Assembly (NCBI RefSeq): GCF_022788695.1
Contig: NZ_CP085155.1
Coordinates: 496,001-560,000 of the forward strand
Length of the DNA: 64,000 bases
Reading direction: 5' to 3'
From: Pseudosulfitobacter sp. DSM 107133
GTDB taxonomy: Bacteria > Pseudomonadota > Alphaproteobacteria > Rhodobacterales > Rhodobacteraceae
Part shown: positions 36,149 through 44,763 of the stretch, piece by piece
Layout: every line of letters starts with the position of its first letter
Numbering within the stretch: the stretch's first letter is position 1
Position numbers and translations under genes: made by a program
Notes under the pieces: model-generated
Seen by the model: the letters and a program-made list of their open reading frames with translations, nothing else
Told to the model about the DNA's origin: nothing
The model's database searches: none

Positions 36149-37134
36149 GCCCGCGCCCGCCCGCTGCGCGGCAGAAGCCGTGTCAGCACCACAACCAGCC
36201 CGACGCCCCCGAACATGGCCACGATCAACCCGGCATCAATCTCGCCCGGGCGCACGATCACCCGCCCTGCCAGATCGCTGGCCATCAACGCCGCCGCCCC
36301 CAGCGGAACACAATAGCCATAGGCCCGCCGCAACTCTGGCCCCGCCAGACCGCGCGCGACAAAGGGCACCAGCAGCCCCAGAAAGGCAATCGGCCCGACA
36401 ATCGCCACCGATGCCCCCGACAACACAGTGACCAGCGCAAGCGTCAGCGAGACGGTCACACGCGGATCGCGGCCCAGACTGTGACTTTGATCCGCGCCCA
36501 GTGTCAGCAGCGACAGGCGGTGGCACAAAAAGACCCCTGCGATCAAACTCAGGGCGATGACCAGCAGCGGGGTATCTTCCCCCCGTGACACAGGCGGCAT
36601 CGCACCCGAAATCCAGTGCAGATAGCGCGCCTGCGACTGCGCATCGGTCAGGATCAGCATCATTGCCAGCGACAGGCACAGGGCCTCGATGGCAAGCCCC
36701 GCCAGGGGCAGGCGCAGCGCAATGCCTTCGCCGCCCAGCCCGGCGTCACCGCCCGCCAGCAGCCACAGCGCCAGCCCCGCCAGACCGGCCCCGGCTATGG
36801 CCGAGACCATCACCAGCCCCGCACCGGCCGACGGCACGAATTGCGCCGTTGCCACGGCCATCAGCGCCGCCCCGGCATTGATGCCCGTTATGCCCGGATC
36901 GGCCAGCGGATTGCCTGTCAGGCTTTGCAGCATCAGCCCCGACACCGCCAGCGCCGCACCCACCGCCATGGCACAGAGGGCGCGAAATCCGCGCCCCGAC
37001 AGCAATCCTGCATCGCCGTGCCACAGCGCCTCGGCCGACATCTGCGCCGTGCCGAACCGCAGGGCGCAAAGCAGCACCAACGCAAAAAGGCTCCATAAGA
37101 GCAGATTAATATACAGGGGGCGCAGCGGGGCCAT
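36145..37134 (-). CDS. Ferric-siderophore ABC permease (FecCD family, FepD-like)
   Basis: A 329-residue permease. It shows GAALAVSGLMLQSLTGNPLADP and ITGINAGAAL, then GPIAFLGLLVPFVAR, the conserved FecCD positions, and about nine membrane segments. First gene of the leftward three-gene importer operon. The binding-protein gene is transcribed divergently, 174 bases away, so the complete importer is split between two opposed transcripts. Confidence 0.9.
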   Translation of the reverse strand: MAPLRPLYINLLLWSLFALVLLCALRFGTAQMSAEALWHGDAGLLSGRGFRALCAMAVGAALAVSGLMLQSLTGNPLADPGITGINAGAALMAVATAQFVPSAGAGLVMVSAIAGAGLAGLALWLLAGGDAGLGGEGIALRLPLAGLAIEALCLSLAMMLILTDAQSQARYLHWISGAMPPVSRGEDTPLLVIALSLIAGVFLCHRLSLLTLGADQSHSLGRDPRVTVSLTLALVTVLSGASVAIVGPIAFLGLLVPFVARGLAGPELRRAYGYCVPLGAAALMASDLAGRVIVRPGEIDAGLIVAMFGGVGLVVVLTRLLPRSGRARA

Positions 37135-37308
37135 GGCAATCCATCAACATCAGGGATGTGTTGGCGGGCACTGGGCTGGCTGCGCCCCAGATAGCGCCGA
37201 AGCCCCTGCCCCCGCAACCCCCGCCGATGGCTTGACAGCGCGGGCGCGCCTATGGAATCTCCGCGCACCCAGCAGACGCCAGGTTTTCCCCCACCCAAGG
37301 AGAGTTTG

Positions 37309-38250
37309 ATGCGCGCTGCCCTGTTGTTTTGCCTTTTGCTGATCTCGGTGCCTGCCCTTGCCCAGCCGGTCGAGATTTCCCACCGTTTCGGCACCACCCG
37401 CATTGATGCACCACCCCGGCGGATCGTTTCGGTTGGCTATCACGAGCAGGATTTTCTCTATGCACTGGGCCTTGCACCCGTGGGGGTACACGAATGGTTT
37501 GGCGCCCGCCCCTTTGCCACCTGGGTCTGGGCAGATGCCGCGCGCAAGGCTGCGGGCGCAGAACCACAGGTGCAGCGCGGGTTCGAGATTGATCTGGAAT
37601 GGGTCTGGCAATTGCAACCCGACCTGATCGTGGCCAGCTTTGCGCCGATGGACGGGGCCACATATGAACAACTGTCGCGTATCGCCCCCGTGGTTGGCCC
37701 CCCTACGGGCTACCCCGACTGGGGTGCGCCCTGGCAAGAAGAACTGCGCCTGATCGCCCGCGCCACGGGCCGACAGGACCGCGCCGAAGCGGTCATTGCC
37801 GATGTTGACGCCGTGCTGGCCGACACCCGCGCCCAATACCCGGCCTTTGACGGGGCCAGCGCCGCAGTGGTCCATGTCGCGGGCACCAAGCTGGTTGGAT
37901 ACGGCCCTGCCGACGGGGCCAACCGCTTTATGGCAGCACTCGGGTTTGACATCCCCAAGGACTTTGAAACGCTGGCCAGTGCGGCTGGCAATTTCTCGGT
38001 CAGCCTGGAGCGGATCGACCTGTTTGATCGTGATCTTGCCCTGTGGCTGGGCGACACAGCGGGGCGCGAACTGATCGAGGCACTGCCCGCCTATCAGGCC
38101 AGCGCCCTTGCGCAAGAAGCTCGCTCGGTCTGGGCAGACGAAGACGAAACCGGCGCAATGAGCTTTCAAACACCGCTATCGATCCCTTGGGCGGCACAGC
38201 GGCTTGCCCCGAAATTTCAAAGCGCCTTGCAGGGTGCAAAAGCGGATTGA
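37309..38250 (+). CDS. Periplasmic ferric-siderophore binding protein (FepB/FhuD-like)
   Basis: A 313-residue protein with a Sec signal peptide (RAALLFCLLLISVPALAQ, cleavage near residue 19) and a TroA/FhuD-type fold: PPRRIVSVGYHEQDFLYALG and LQPDLIVASFAPM are typical. It delivers the ferric siderophore from the periplasm to the permeases. ATG 37309 has AAGGAG in good position; the frame upstream to 37252 lacks a signal sequence. The 174-base divergent region to the permease gene holds no motif I could assign. A small hairpin (38303-38322) lies before the receptor gene. Confidence 0.87.
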   Translation: MRAALLFCLLLISVPALAQPVEISHRFGTTRIDAPPRRIVSVGYHEQDFLYALGLAPVGVHEWFGARPFATWVWADAARKAAGAEPQVQRGFEIDLEWVWQLQPDLIVASFAPMDGATYEQLSRIAPVVGPPTGYPDWGAPWQEELRLIARATGRQDRAEAVIADVDAVLADTRAQYPAFDGASAAVVHVAGTKLVGYGPADGANRFMAALGFDIPKDFETLASAAGNFSVSLERIDLFDRDLALWLGDTAGRELIEALPAYQASALAQEARSVWADEDETGAMSFQTPLSIPWAAQRLAPKFQSALQGAKAD

Positions 38251-38302
38251 CACCCGCCCGCAGAACCGTAAGTTGCGCCCACCCAGGTCCGACCCAGGCG
38301 AG

Positions 38303-38322
38303 TGCTGATCTCTTCATCAGCA
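38303..38322 (+). promoter_or_regulatory. Small hairpin between binding-protein and receptor genes
   Basis: TGCTGAT (38303-38309) and ATCAGCA (38316-38322) form a perfect 7-bp stem with a 6-nt loop, no T-tract. It may be an attenuator-like or stabilising structure in the leader of the receptor gene, or an operator; no further evidence. Confidence 0.35.
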
Positions 38323-38361
38323 TACCCCGCATGACACATGCGCCGCTTGACAGGACCAGAG

Positions 38362-40545
38362 ATGACAGTTTTCCCCGCCCCCCGTTTCCCCCGCAAATCC
38401 CTGACCGGCATTCTGGCAGGCTGCACCGCATTGTCCTGCGCGGCCCTGATGGTCCAGACCGCACAGGCCCAAACCGCACCGGCCCAGACCCCACAGGCGC
38501 AGGACAGTGCGCCGATGGAACTGCCCTCGATCCTGCTGCGCTATGAGCTGGACTATTCAGGCCGCGTTGAGGGCTATCTGGCGCCAGCCACCGAAACCGG
38601 GGTGAAATCCGGCGTGCCGCTCAGCGAAGTTCCGCAGTCGATTTCCGTTGTCACCTCGACCGAGCTTGAAACCCGCGCCCCCGACGAGGTGGAAGACGCG
38701 ATTGCCTATGTGCCGGGTATCAACGCATCGACCTGGGGCACCGATGACCGGTTTGACCAGTTTTCGATCCGTGGTTTCGATATGGGGTCAAGCGCGCTGT
38801 ACCGCGATGGCCTGCCGCAAAAAGTGCTGAGCTTTTCCGCCTTTTCCACCGATCCGTTCATGATCGACCGCGTCGATGTGCTGCGCGGCCCTGCCGGGGT
38901 TCTGTACGGATCGAACGACGCGGGCGGCATGGTGAACCTTGTGACCAAACGGCCGGTCTTTGACCGGCTGGCCGAAGGACGCCTGAGCTATGGCAACAAC
39001 AACACCGCCGAGGTTGGTTTCGACTGGTCCGACACCATCAGCGCCGACGGCACCATGGCGGCGCGGGTGACCGGCCTGCTGCGCGATGGCGAAACCGAGG
39101 TAGACAGTTCCGACAACGACCGGGCGTTTCTGGCGGGTGGCTTTACCTGGGCCCCAACGGAAAACACCACGCTGACCCTGCTGGGCCATGTTCAGCGCGA
39201 TGCCAAAACGCCGCTGATCTTCTCGCCAGTGGCAGGCGAAGATTTTGACGCCTCTTACGGGCCGCTGCCCGACGACTACGCCTATCGCCAATCGGATTAC
39301 AACCACTTCAAAACCACACAGGAATCGCTGGGATGGGCGCTGACCCATCGTTTCGGTGACGGTCTGACCTACAACCAGCGTGTCCGGTTCGCCCACCAGA
39401 CAACCGATTACGCGCATCTCGACTACAGCTATGCAGATGCAGCGGGCTTGAACTATTACGCCTTCCGCAATGACGAAGACGCACGCACCGTTGGCTTTGA
39501 CAACAACATCGAATGGGAAACCCAGTTGTTTGGCGCCGAGAACAGTATGATCGCGGGGCTGGATTACCAATACAGCCGCGTCGATGTCACACAGTATTAC
39601 GATGGCACCATTTACACACTGCCCTACAGCAACCCCAATTTTGACTTCACGGCGGCCGATCCGGCGCTGTCCTCGCACGACCGCACGACCTATCAGGAAA
39701 CCGGCGTCTATGTGCAGGACCACCTGAAGTTTTCCAACGGCACTGCGGTCACGGCAGGGCTGCGCTATAGCTGGTTCGAGAATGACGCCACCGACTTGCT
39801 GGCGGGCACGACCAGCAGCCAAAGCGACAGTGCCGCGACCGGCATGATCGGTGTGACCCATGAATTCGCCAACGGGCTGACACCCTATATCGGCTATTCC
39901 GAAGGGTTCATTCAGAACGTCGGCACCACCATAACCGGCCAAACGCTAAACCCGTCCAAAAGCCGCCAATGGGAGGCAGGTCTGCGCTATCAGCCGACCA
40001 ATGCCCTGATGTTCAGCGGCGCGATCTATGACCTGCGCAAGACGAATGTAAAAGATTACGATCTCTCCGATCCGACATTCTCAAGCTTTACACAGGTGGG
40101 AGAAGTCCGTTCGCGCGGCTTTGAATTCGAGGCGCGCGGCCGGTTGGCAGCCAACCTTCAGGGCATTCTAAGCTATGGCTATCTCGACTCTGAAATCACC
40201 AGATCTTCGGATGCTTCAAAGCTGGGACACGCAAATGCGATGGCCCCGATGCACCAGCTTTCGCTGTGGCTGGACTATGACGCATCGGCCATTGTGCAGG
40301 GGCTGACCATCGGCGCAGGTATCCGTTACACATCTGAATCCTACTCGACACAGGACAACCTGCGCATAACCCCCAGCCACACCACCGCCGATATGGCCAT
40401 GACCTATGAGGCGCGCAACTTTGATGTGAATCTGAACGTCAGCAACCTGTTCGACCGCGATTACTACGGGGTCTGCTACGACGGCTACGGCTGCGCAAAA
40501 GGCGAAGGCCGCGTCATCAAGGTGTCGCTCAGCCGCCAGTTCTAG
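38362..40545 (+). CDS. TonB-dependent siderophore receptor (FhuE/FpvA type)
   Basis: A 727-residue outer-membrane receptor. A long signal peptide ends near AQAQTAPAQ. The plug domain has PLSEVPQSISVVTSTELETR, FSIRGFDMGSSALYRDG and VDVLRGPAGVLYGSNDAGGMVN. The 22-strand barrel ends with NVSNLFDRDYYGVCYDG and a terminal aromatic (SRQF). Receptors of this class import hydroxamate or mixed ferric siderophores with TonB-ExbBD, which are not in the window. ATG 38362 is preferred for its AGGA site; ATG 38338 in frame is the alternative. It lies 111 bases behind the binding-protein gene and probably takes up the cluster's own product. Confidence 0.92.
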   Translation: MTVFPAPRFPRKSLTGILAGCTALSCAALMVQTAQAQTAPAQTPQAQDSAPMELPSILLRYELDYSGRVEGYLAPATETGVKSGVPLSEVPQSISVVTSTELETRAPDEVEDAIAYVPGINASTWGTDDRFDQFSIRGFDMGSSALYRDGLPQKVLSFSAFSTDPFMIDRVDVLRGPAGVLYGSNDAGGMVNLVTKRPVFDRLAEGRLSYGNNNTAEVGFDWSDTISADGTMAARVTGLLRDGETEVDSSDNDRAFLAGGFTWAPTENTTLTLLGHVQRDAKTPLIFSPVAGEDFDASYGPLPDDYAYRQSDYNHFKTTQESLGWALTHRFGDGLTYNQRVRFAHQTTDYAHLDYSYADAAGLNYYAFRNDEDARTVGFDNNIEWETQLFGAENSMIAGLDYQYSRVDVTQYYDGTIYTLPYSNPNFDFTAADPALSSHDRTTYQETGVYVQDHLKFSNGTAVTAGLRYSWFENDATDLLAGTTSSQSDSAATGMIGVTHEFANGLTPYIGYSEGFIQNVGTTITGQTLNPSKSRQWEAGLRYQPTNALMFSGAIYDLRKTNVKDYDLSDPTFSSFTQVGEVRSRGFEFEARGRLAANLQGILSYGYLDSEITRSSDASKLGHANAMAPMHQLSLWLDYDASAIVQGLTIGAGIRYTSESYSTQDNLRITPSHTTADMAMTYEARNFDVNLNVSNLFDRDYYGVCYDGYGCAKGEGRVIKVSLSRQF

Positions 40546-40561
40546 GTGATCGGCAATTAGT

Positions 40562-40577
40562 CTCAGCTTCGGCTGAG
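40562..40577 (+). terminator. UUCG hairpin after the receptor gene
   Basis: CTCAGC-TTCG-GCTGAG is a perfect 6-bp stem with a stable tetraloop, 16 bases past the receptor stop, directly before the palindromic element. No T-tract. Confidence 0.5.
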
Positions 40578-40579
40578 CC

Positions 40580-40890
40580 TAGGCTCTGGACCCATTAATC
40601 TTACATGCTCAGTTTGACAGATTTTTTCGCTGGTTAGGAGCATTTGCGCAGGAATAGTGGTTCTATTTCAAGCAGATGTGACGCATCCAGCGGGAAAATC
40701 CGTCAAACCCGTCACGCCGAAGGCGTGCCAATATCATATAGCGCTCCTTTGGAGCGACGGGCGGCGATTTCACTTCATTTCAACGGCTTGGGCCGCTTGC
40801 AAATAGAGCCACTATTGGCTGCGCGCCCCAAGCCATTGAAATTTCGTGAAATAGCCGCTGAGCACGTAAGATTAATGGGTCCAGAGCCTA
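40580..40890. mobile_element. 311-bp palindromic MITE-like element with 31-bp terminal inverted repeats
   Basis: The termini 40580-40610 and 40860-40890 are inverted repeats identical at 30 of 31 positions, beginning TAGGCTCTGGACCC and ending in TA at both sides, compatible with TA target duplication. The interior carries no gene but is built of more paired segments: 40613-40633 with 40687-40707 (18 of 21), 40767-40792 with 40827-40852 (22 of 26), 40653-40673 with 40795-40816 (one mismatch, one gap), and perfect small stems at 40713-40727 and 40742-40756. Related single ends occur at 22899, 23704 and 44140. Confidence 0.75.
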
Positions 40891-40922
40891 ACACCCGCAT
40901 CTCTGCGCCGGATCACACCGTT

Positions 40923-41312
40923 TCAGGCTTCAGCCCGAACGGTGTAATCTGTGCGCGCCTCGCAGATCGTTCGGTGATGTTCCTGCGCCCAGGCGATCAG
41001 CCCCTTCATCGGGATCAGGAACGAGCGGCCAAGATCCGTCAGCGCGTATTCAACACGCGGCGGCACCTCGGCATAGACGGTGCGCCGGATAAACCCGTCT
41101 TCCTCAAGACCTTTCAGCGTCTTTGAAAGCATCTGCTTTGAAATGTCGTCAATCGCGCGGTGGATCGCGCTAAAGCGCATGGTGTCCTGCGCCAGAACTT
41201 GCAGGATAAGCAGGCTCCATTGGTCCCCGATCCGGTCAAGAACATCCCGGATTGGACAGGGTTCTTCAAAGACAAATGGCAGCGTGCTCCGGCTGTCTGG
41301 CTTCAATTTCAT
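40923..41312 (-). CDS. HxlR-family transcriptional regulator
   Basis: A 129-residue winged-helix protein. The family Cys is in EEPCPIRDVLDRIGDQWSLLIL (about residues 17-38), then FSAIHRAIDDISKQMLSKTLKGLEEDGFI and VEYALTDLGRSFL. HxlR proteins often sense electrophiles or oxidants through that Cys. It is divergent from an NAD(P)-binding protein and a DsbA-family gene, with a 16-bp dyad in the gap, so it probably controls that redox group. Confidence 0.88.
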   Translation of the reverse strand: MKLKPDSRSTLPFVFEEPCPIRDVLDRIGDQWSLLILQVLAQDTMRFSAIHRAIDDISKQMLSKTLKGLEEDGFIRRTVYAEVPPRVEYALTDLGRSFLIPMKGLIAWAQEHHRTICEARTDYTVRAEA

Positions 41313-41335
41313 TACTCCTTGTCAGTGGCTTGGGT

Positions 41336-41353
41336 GGTCAGGTTGACCTGACC
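41336..41353. promoter_or_regulatory. Perfect dyad, candidate HxlR operator
   Basis: GGTCAGGT-TG-ACCTGACC is a perfect 8-2-8 inverted repeat, 24 bases upstream of the HxlR start and 113 upstream of the divergent gene. Confidence 0.55.
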
Positions 41354-41465
41354 TGATCACGTTCCGATGACGTCTTGCGTCGATTTCTTGGCACAATATA
41401 TGTGAAATATCAGCAAGGTCTAGAACATAGACTATATCACACAACCGCACCCAAGGATGGACACA

Positions 41466-42077
41466 ATGGCGAAAATTGTTCTTATCGGCGCATCAGGCAA
41501 TGCCGGGTCGCGCATTCTCAAAGAACTCTCGGATCGCGGCCATCAGGTGACAGCCATCGCGCGCGCACCCGAAAAAATCGCGGAACTGCCGGGCGTGACC
41601 GCCGTTGCAGGCGACGCCCAGGACGAAGCGGCGCTTGCCCCTCTGCTGGCCGGGCATGACGCCGTTGTCAGCTCGGTGCGCTTCACAGGCACGGATTATT
41701 CAATCATCATCAACGCCCTGCGCAAGGCAGGTGTCGCGCGCTATCTTGTGGTCGGCGGTGCCGCCAGCCTGGAGGTTGCCCCCGGAAAACGTCTGCTGGA
41801 CCAGCCCGAGTTCCCCGATGCCTACAAGGAAGAGGCCACCAATGGTGCCGCCACGCTGGACTATCTGCGCAGCCTTGATGACATTGATTGGACCTTCCTG
41901 TCGCCCTCGGCAATGTTCATCGCGGGCGCGCGCACCGGCAACTTTCGGCTGGGCAAGGATGCATTGCTGAGCACCGAAGACGGGTCGAGCATTTCCTTTG
42001 AAGATTACGCCATCGCCATGGTGGACGAAATCGAAGCCCCCAAACATATCCGCCAGCGGTTCACCGTCGGTTACTAA
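41466..42077 (+). CDS. NAD(P)-dependent oxidoreductase, atypical SDR (NAD(P)H-binding family)
   Basis: A 203-residue Rossmann protein: IVLIGASGNAGSRILKEL carries GxxGxxG at residues about 6-12, followed by YLVVGGAASLEV and WTFLSPSAMFIAG. Such proteins resemble flavin/biliverdin reductases and NmrA-like redox sensors; substrate unknown. ATG 41466 is preferred over 41457 since AAGG is nine bases upstream. The divergent HxlR gene is the usual partner and likely regulator of this family. Confidence 0.84.
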   Translation: MAKIVLIGASGNAGSRILKELSDRGHQVTAIARAPEKIAELPGVTAVAGDAQDEAALAPLLAGHDAVVSSVRFTGTDYSIIINALRKAGVARYLVVGGAASLEVAPGKRLLDQPEFPDAYKEEATNGAATLDYLRSLDDIDWTFLSPSAMFIAGARTGNFRLGKDALLSTEDGSSISFEDYAIAMVDEIEAPKHIRQRFTVGY

Positions 42078-42141
42078 CCGCGATCCGGCGTTGGCACCCG
42101 GCCAACGCCCCTCTCCCCAACCTCATTTGCAAGAGCCCCCT

Positions 42142-42786
42142 ATGTCCGGCACGATCCAACTTACCTATCTTTTTGATCCCCTTTGCGGCTGGTGCTATGG
42201 TGCCGAACCCGCGATCAAGACCCTGATGCAACAAGACGACATCACGGTTACCGCCCTGCCCTCTGGCCTGTTTGCCGGTGCGGGGGCCTTTGCGATGAAT
42301 GCCGGCTTTGCCCAACATGCATGGGAAGCTGACCAGCGCATCGCCCAGCTGACAGGGCAGGAATTCAGCACGGCCTATCGCAAGAACCTGCTTGAAAACG
42401 GCAAGGGCAACGTTGATTCCGGCCCCGCAACGCTGGCGCTCAGCGCCGTGCACCTGACGGCCCCCGCGCGTGAGATTGAAACCCTGAACGCCATCCAGCA
42501 CGCCCGCTATGTCGCAGGGCGCGACAATGGCGATGCCTCGGTGATCGCCGCCGTTCTGGGTGAACTGGGGCTGGATGCCGCCGCCGCGCGTTTTGCCGAC
42601 CCCGATGAAGAGCTGCGCGCGTTCAACGACAGCCGCACCCGGACGGCACAGGCCGAAATGCGCCGCCTCGGCGCACAGGGCGTGCCCACGCTTGTTCTGG
42701 GCCACGGCGCACAGGCGCGCGTCGTTTCCTCCAATGCGCTGTACGGGCAGAGCGATACGCTTTTGACCGCTTTGCGCGCCGCCTGA
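42142..42786 (+). CDS. DsbA-family (FrnE-like) thioredoxin-fold protein
   Basis: A 214-residue cytoplasmic-type protein, with no signal peptide. The active-site CxxC is CGWC in FDPLCGWCYGAEPA (about residues 12-25), and a helical insert follows, with the cis-Pro region in GAQGVPTLVLG. FrnE-like proteins are disulfide oxidoreductases or glutathione-dependent isomerases. It lies 64 bases after the NAD(P)-binding gene and is probably cotranscribed under HxlR control. Confidence 0.84.
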   Translation: MSGTIQLTYLFDPLCGWCYGAEPAIKTLMQQDDITVTALPSGLFAGAGAFAMNAGFAQHAWEADQRIAQLTGQEFSTAYRKNLLENGKGNVDSGPATLALSAVHLTAPAREIETLNAIQHARYVAGRDNGDASVIAAVLGELGLDAAAARFADPDEELRAFNDSRTRTAQAEMRRLGAQGVPTLVLGHGAQARVVSSNALYGQSDTLLTALRAA

Positions 42787-42791
42787 ATATC

Positions 42792-42845
42792 ATGCCCGAC
42801 AAGACGCTTCTTATCCTCAAGGGCGACGGGCTCAGACTCGACTGA
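42792..42845 (+). other. Short 17-codon frame resembling an isopropylmalate dehydrogenase N-terminus
   Basis: The frame reads MPDKTLLILKGDGLRLD and stops. The first 14 residues resemble the conserved start of LeuB/tartrate dehydrogenase proteins (KTLLILPGDGIG) as I remember it. It may be a relic of a decayed gene, a leader peptide or chance; it follows the DsbA-family stop by five bases and has no clear ribosome site. Confidence 0.2.
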
Positions 42846-42886
42846 GCTTCCCCCGCGACCCTGCAACCAAAACAAGGAAACACACT

Positions 42887-43780
42887 ATGCTCACCCGTAG
42901 AACCGTATTGAAAACAACGCTCGCCGCAGGTGCTGCGGCAACCATGCTGCCCCTGCCCGTTCTGGCCCAAACCAACCTGACCTGGGAATTCTTCCCCGCC
43001 GGTGAAAACGGCTTTTTGCGCGCGCCCGTTCTGGTCAAAGGCACCAGCGAAGCCGTGCTGATCGACGGGGGTTTCACATTGTCAGACGGTCAGGCCGTCG
43101 CCGATGCCATCAAGGCAACCGGGCTGGCGCTGACCACGATCTATGTCAGCGTCAACGATCCCGACTATTATTTCAGCCTTGCCCCGATCAAGGCCGCCTT
43201 CCCCGACGCCCGCGTCATTGCGGCCCCCGACACTGTCGCCGCGATCAAGGCGAATGTGGCCGGCAAGATCGAGGCACGGGGCCCGCAACTGGGTGACAAC
43301 GGCCCGCAATCGGTCGAAGATGTGGTCATGCCCGAAGCCTCGGACGTCTCGACGCTGACCGTCGATGGCGAAGAAATTGACATCGTCACCATCAATGACA
43401 TGCACGACCGCCGCTATCACTGGGTGCCCTCGCTTGAAGCGGTCTTTGGTGGCGTGCTTGTCTTTGGCGGGCTGCACCTGTGGATCGCAGATGTGCCCGA
43501 ACCCGAAGACCGCGCCGCATGGGTCGCCGCGCTTGATGCCATCATCGCACGCAACCCAAAGATCGTCGTGCCCGGCCATATGACGGATGACTGGCCCACC
43601 GACCTGTCCGGCGTGACATTCTCGCGCGATTACCTGATCGCCTACGAGGAAGAATTCGCCAAGGCGAAAGACAGCGGCGAACTGATCGCGGCGATGAAAA
43701 AGCGCTATCCCGATGCCGGTCTGGACGTGGCGCTTGAGATAGGCGCCAAGGTGGCCAAAGGCGAAATGACCTGGGGCTGA
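42887..43780 (+). CDS. Tat-exported metallo-beta-lactamase-fold protein lacking the first His motif
   Basis: A 297-residue protein. The N-terminus MLTRRTVLKTTLAAGAAA with paired Arg and ALA-Q cleavage is a twin-arginine-type signal. The MBL fold is indicated by GTSEAVLIDGGFT, the region YVSVNDPDYYFSL and VVPGHM. At the position of the usual HxHxDH motif there is SVNDPDYY, without His, so metal binding must be altered or absent; relatives I recall have a His-Gly-Asp-Pro-Asp form there. VFGGLHLWIAD and the final GHM keep His residues. A periplasmic hydrolase role is possible but catalysis is uncertain. Confidence 0.78.
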   Translation: MLTRRTVLKTTLAAGAAATMLPLPVLAQTNLTWEFFPAGENGFLRAPVLVKGTSEAVLIDGGFTLSDGQAVADAIKATGLALTTIYVSVNDPDYYFSLAPIKAAFPDARVIAAPDTVAAIKANVAGKIEARGPQLGDNGPQSVEDVVMPEASDVSTLTVDGEEIDIVTINDMHDRRYHWVPSLEAVFGGVLVFGGLHLWIADVPEPEDRAAWVAALDAIIARNPKIVVPGHMTDDWPTDLSGVTFSRDYLIAYEEEFAKAKDSGELIAAMKKRYPDAGLDVALEIGAKVAKGEMTWG

Positions 43781-44139
43781 CACCTGAACACAGGCAGGTG
43801 CCGTTCATGGCGGCTCCTGCGACTTTCCAGGCGCGTTTGAACGGGACTGTTCTGTCCCGACACAACTATTCTGCTATCTGAACCCTATGCGCCGCACCGA
43901 CCAGGCTGCTGGTTTTGCGATTGACAGCAAAATAGCCGCGACCAATCCACCCAAACTCCAATGTCACATTGCCCAGCGGCTGGTCTTAAAGCTTCCCTTT
44001 GCCCTGACAGAGTTATCAATTTTACCTCTGCTTCATCATCCGGCAGGGCGTTGAACAGAAACGGTGCAAGGGGCGTGGTAAAGGGATTGGAATAAATACA
44101 TTCTCACAGGTTGCCCAGCACTACATGCCAAGCATGGCC

Positions 44140-44162
44140 AGGGTCTGGACCCATTCATCTTA
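44140..44162 (+). repeat. Degraded end of the palindromic element family
   Basis: AGGGTCTGGACCCATTCATC plus TTA matches the left terminal repeat at 40581-40603 at about 20 of 22 positions. Confidence 0.5.
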
Positions 44163-44219
44163 GGCTCAACCGCAAGGTTAGAAAGACCTGCTGACTATTC
44201 TAGAGTCAGGACCCTGAGC

Positions 44220-44640
44220 CGACGAGGGGCCAATTGTGCTCAAAGCCGGAATCAGTAGTTGAACCTGACATATATCGCTAACAGCCTTGGGGAAAATCAT
44301 TCAAAAAAACACCGTGAGTATAGACAAAAAGAGGTCATTCTAAATCGACACTTCGGATTCACCAAAAGAAGCTTGTTATTATCAATGCTTTTCTACTCTG
44401 CTTTAAATTGTAATTTTGCTACTTTAACGAGAACATTGCAATCTAGAAATCAACTTTTTTTAATCGACCTACCTTCACAACCTGCCACAGGTGGAGTGGC
44501 CGAAGAAGAAAATAAGTCATTGTTTCCAAAAAAGATATTATCAATTCGCCAGTCATTTCTGGGCACTTCAGATAGGCGGTCAAGATATAATTTACTGAAA
44601 AGACTAAAAAAAAAATCTTGACCTTGAGGCAGTCTCCGAG
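44220..44640. other. AT-rich island
   Basis: Base composition falls to roughly 35-40% G+C by eye, against about 60% around it. A 120-codon frame (44259-44621, TTG start) spans it but shows biased, lysine/asparagine-rich composition expected from AT-rich DNA and no family. The island may be foreign DNA or a bendable, silencer-bound upstream region. Confidence 0.5.
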
Positions 44641-44763
44641 CAGATATTACGCAGGTTGGGGGGGCCCCACCGAAATTTACAGAAGTATGGCGCGCGCAGG
44701 TATTCATCTGCACGACCAATCGTTGGCACACGTGTCAGGCGATGATTTTGCAATGTCTCCCGT

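Noticed and set aside
40613..40852. The palindromic element considered as a structured regulatory RNA
   Set aside because: Terminal inverted repeats with TA ends and scattered related ends fit a mobile element better; no promoter or conserved loop was apparent, though alternative folds remain possible.
44259..44621. A 120-codon frame in the AT-rich island
   Set aside because: TTG start, no ribosome site, no recognisable domain; residue composition just reflects AT-rich DNA.
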